64,000 bases of DNA. Source: Glandiceps talaboti (taxonomy: Eukaryota; Hemichordata; Enteropneusta; Spengelidae). The notes beneath the pieces are model-generated. The model ran no database searches. It saw nothing but the letters and a program-made list of their open reading frames with translations, and was not told the origin of the DNA. The position numbers were made by a program, and so were the translations under genes. The stretch spans positions 8,393,759 to 8,457,758 of the forward strand of contig NC_135559.1 in NCBI RefSeq assembly GCF_964340395.1, read 5' to 3'. The stretch's first letter is position 1, and every line of letters starts with the position of its first letter. This document shows, in pieces, positions 61,111 to 64,000 of the stretch.

Positions 61111-61904
61111 TAAAGGAAGGAAGGAAAAGAAAACTGATAACAAATGTACCAACCTTTTTAATATCTCTGTCATCATTGCAATCACACATATTATATATTA
61201 GTTTGAGCATTTTACTAAGCAGTTCATTGTTTCACAGTGTACAACAGCAGTGTCCATCTGTTTATATCTTTGATGTGGAATCTTGAAACAAAATATTGAT
61301 CCAATTTCAGAATAAACAATTAACATTGAATGCTTGACACAGGGTGGTCTTTATAAAATTGATTAGAGAACCAGCAACTTGATTAGTGATGATGAATGAA
61401 GACATTGTTTTCTAATTGAAGTTCTCATTAAGTATGAAGTGTTCACAGTATAAGATCTTTGTGGACATACTCAGCTGGTCATCATGTATCTGTAACATCT
61501 TTATGGATGTACTCAAGCTTCATGCATCTACAAAGGTCATCAAAGTCAAGTTGATGATACAGTTGTGGTGAAACAATACAACTCATTTGATACGCTTGAT
61601 AAAGTCGTCCAGCTCAAGCAGCCATTTCGCATACTGTGAACAGTTTCCCAAGTATATCAGAGTTAGGCTGTAAGATACGTCGTGTTGTTCAGCCCAATCA
61701 GACTTCTCGTAACCAGTGATACTGGCTGATAGCGTGGCACGAATGTCTGAATCTTACAGACTAAGAGTGTTATGTGAATTATAAAGAAACACTTTTCCTG
61801 ATATTTTTATACTTTCCAAATATACGTGAAATTTGTTAATCTCATGCAAACTTCTAGTATGTTACTGTTGCGTAATTAATCTTAGTTACTTTCTTTGTTT
61901 CTTT
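61111..61904. other. unique sequence
   Basis: No gene recognised. Confidence 0.35.
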
Positions 61905-62215
61905 TTTTCATTTATTCAAGAAAAAAATAATAAATCGCAAAAATTGTGAAGTCTCTCGAGAATTAGTGGATACGGAAACGTCCATCAGCTTTACAAGACA
62001 AAACAAAAACTGTTTTTACAATCTGTAATAGCTGTACATCTGATACGAAGAAATAAACAACACAGAGACCATTTGGAAAACAATGGAAAACCTGAACTAA
62101 ACACTCCCACAGAAAAAAAAAATATAATAAAATAAAATAAAAAATCTAGCTGCCCCACCAATTTGAAATTGAGCGTAACTGAAACCACGCAATTTTTTTT
62201 TATTAGGCCTAATTA
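61905..62215 (+). mobile_element. GTAAGGCCTAA family MITE, copy 3, 5' truncated
   Basis: Carries the internal block (ATCTGTAATAGCTGTACATC, ACACAGAGACCATTTGGAAA) and the 3' end (AAACCACGCAATTTTTTTTT, TTAGGCCTAAT). The 5' inverted end seen in copy 1 is missing. Confidence 0.83.
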
Positions 62216-62256
62216 TAATAATCAAGGACTTATAGTTATACTATTATTTTTTACAG

Positions 62257-62351
62257 GTCTTACTGATTGTGGAATTAATGATGAAGTAATGACAGAGATT
62301 TGTGTCAACTATGGAAACCCAAAAGATGAACCCACAGATTCATACTTGTGA
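62257..62351 (+). CDS. candidate last coding exon
   Basis: An acceptor-like site (CTATTATTTTTTACAG) is followed by two leading bases and 30 codons to TGA at 62349-62351. More than a third of the codons begin with G and the peptide is acidic and balanced (LTDCGINDEVMTEICVNYGN at its start), unlike random AT-rich translations. AATAAA occurs at 62585-62590. Its two leading bases match the single leftover base of the 23977-24044 exon, but a 38 kb intron would be needed and other exons could intervene. No domain recognised. Confidence 0.3.
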
Positions 62352-63341
62352 ATTATGTATATGATCACAGGAGCATACTTTAAAGGCCAAGGTTTCAATC
62401 CCAGGTTCTCACATTAGTGTAATCTTATCAGTGGCACAATAAGGCTTACATAGGATTATTCTTTTGTTCTAGACCAACTTTCTCTATAGCTCTTGCAGAG
62501 ACCTGATTTTATTCTTAAAGATCAGGGTTCACGTACATCGTTGTTGTGCATAAATTTTTGGATGTTTACAAACAAGAATTTGACAATAAAATGCAAATGT
62601 TTCGTGGTTCTTCAAGTATTACGAGTGATCCCAAGGTATAACTTGGGATGATCACTTCTCTTCTTCCGATTTGCATATCTTTCTGTCCTCGTTGCTCTGT
62701 AAACATTTCTTGTGTCGAAGAACCCCCCCCCCCCCTGACATGCACATGTGACTTTGACAACTGTTGCATTTTACCATGGGTTTTACTAAAGAATGAGGGA
62801 CAACGGGAGATGTGCAGTGCATGTACCCGCTGAGCGTTAATCTGCACTTGGCCTTCCAAATTTTGGTTATTTTATCAGGGCTCAGTTTCTACCAGTGAGA
62901 TTTTGTCTCTGTTTTCAAAGACCTTTGTAAACCATGCATAAGAATCCTTTACATCTAAATACTAACCCATCAGAAAGGTAGTATTAAATTAAACTGTTCA
63001 ATTGGAACTCTGATTGGTTTGAAACAAATGGGAAACAATTATGTAAGTTTGATAACCTGTAGTGTTAAAGCTCCTCAGGCCGCAATTGAAACAATGTTTT
63101 AGATATAACGACTTGCGTACACACTGCTCAGTATTGAATCACCTGTGGGTATTACTAAACATATTTATGTAGCTGTACACAGAATATGAAACAATAAATC
63201 CAATCAAATTGATTTTTGGGCAGCCTCCTCCCACCCACCCACCCCCCCCCCCCCCCCCCCCACCCCCCAAACCAGCGTCCCCTATACGATCACGATTTCA
63301 ACTTACTATGGATAAACTTGACCTATGTGTCTAGAGATGTT
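62352..63341. other. unique sequence with C tracts
   Basis: AATAAA at 62585-62590 could end a transcript using the exon above. C tracts lie at about 62723-62736 and 63225-63268; the latter is a G-quadruplex pattern on the minus strand. Confidence 0.45.
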
Positions 63342-63660
63342 ATTCCCCAATATTTTTCTTCGTTCAGCCAAGGAAAATACGAGTGACCTAAGGGGTCTTT
63401 GTCACTATGAGTCGCTATAGACGAGTAGTGACAACCCTTAGGTCATTTTCCTAACTATACCAGCACTTGTAATATCAAAGAAAAATTGGAGAAAGCAATG
63501 GTAATTTAAAAAGTTTTGACTCACTTGTCAAACGCAGCAGAACCAGTGATGCAGACATGCGTTGTCATGACATAGATGTGTGTTGTCGTGACATAGAACG
63601 ACCAGAGTATATATTCCATATTTTTTGTTCAGCTTGGCTCGTGCATGGTATAATGTATAT
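63342..63660 (-). mobile_element. GACCTAAGGG family element, copy 2
   Basis: Plus-strand ends are TTCCCCAATATTTTTCTTCG and CGTGCATGGTATAATG, the reverse complement of the ends at 4727-5052. About 25 bases of one hairpin arm are deleted here (CCTTAGGTCATTTTCC runs straight into TAACTATACCAGCA), so the hairpin is broken. Confidence 0.78.
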
Positions 63661-63662
63661 AA

Positions 63663-63697
<35 letters not shown>

Positions 63698-64000
63698 AAA
63701 AAAATCACAAAATATATATGAATTTCTTTCACCTTTTTTTGCCTAATGATGTTCTGGTCATCAAATATTAAAAAACTGACATTTTATCTCTTCCTTTGAC
63801 TGTGAATATATTTTTGATATTCTGATCGAAAAAAATTACTTCAGTTACAGCTAGTATAGCGGCTTTTTAATAATTATGATAGAGACAGTATAACTGGATA
63901 TACCAACTGACTTGTTTTTGTATTGTTTACCAGTACAATAGGTGTGATGCTATAATGTATACGAAGGTCCAGTTTGACGTGTACACTGCATTATCATATT
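63661..64000. other. AC microsatellite and unique sequence
   Basis: AC repeats at about 63665-63692 run into an A tract. The rest has no recognised gene and continues beyond the window. Confidence 0.5.

Noticed and set aside
62566-62859. Overlapping frames of 97 (minus) and 61 (plus) codons
   Set aside because: Both pass through a C tract giving Gly or Pro runs. Neither has supporting signals.

Overview
This window is AT-rich, non-coding-dominated nuclear DNA from a metazoan, most likely a marine invertebrate. The support is a mix of very dense simple-sequence DNA, many minisatellites with 30-120 bp units, tRNA-derived SINE remnants, several families of short non-autonomous DNA transposons (MITEs), and intron-like splice signals. 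Nothing fixes the phylum. There are no bacterial-type operons, no rRNA, no CRISPR array and no complete, recognisable protein-coding gene. Nearly every open frame longer than 100 codons is a translated microsatellite or minisatellite.

Layout. 0-14 kb: a long TCTG/TGTA microsatellite, a 196 bp hAT-like MITE with an 8 bp target duplication (3371-3566), a second MITE-like family (4727-5052), a candidate non-coding exon (5455-5529), a tRNA-SINE (6857-7160), degenerate tandem arrays (7.5, 9.0-9.7, 10.5-10.9 kb), a TA tract, a 370 bp pyrimidine pentanucleotide array and a 111 bp tandem duplication. 14-22 kb: TG/TGTA array, two inverted-repeat elements (14.9 and 16.9 kb), a 75 bp minisatellite, a 118 bp array and about 217 bp of pure GA. 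22.5-24.7 kb: the best protein-coding signal, a start-codon exon with good splice signals and a phase-compatible second exon, separated by a 1.25 kb intron-like stretch holding an ACC/ATC microsatellite. 25-34 kb: A/T-rich and C-tract tandem arrays, then the second large 75 bp minisatellite. 34-41 kb: mostly unique sequence with a minus-strand candidate exon (35407-35616) and a plus-strand candidate last exon (36728-36854). 41-47 kb: a 59 bp-arm hairpin, an 87 bp satellite whose units carry paired CCAAT boxes, a ~120 bp array and a 30 bp minisatellite. 48-52 kb: a ~750 bp imperfect palindrome, a 90 bp array and an inverted-repeat element with a GC-richer core. 53-64 kb: CCAT array, three copies of a MITE family with GTAAGGCCTAA-type ends, a second hAT-like MITE copy, a minus-strand SINE, pentanucleotide arrays and a last-exon candidate (62257-62351).

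Taken together, the window looks like a large intron or intergenic region. A few short putative exons, mostly on the plus strand, have compatible phases but are not proven to belong to one gene. The distinctive biology is the repeat landscape: at least five dispersed families have two or more copies inside 64 kb, and many palindromes and locally amplified minisatellites sit between them. All coordinates of degenerate repeats are approximate because they were read by eye.
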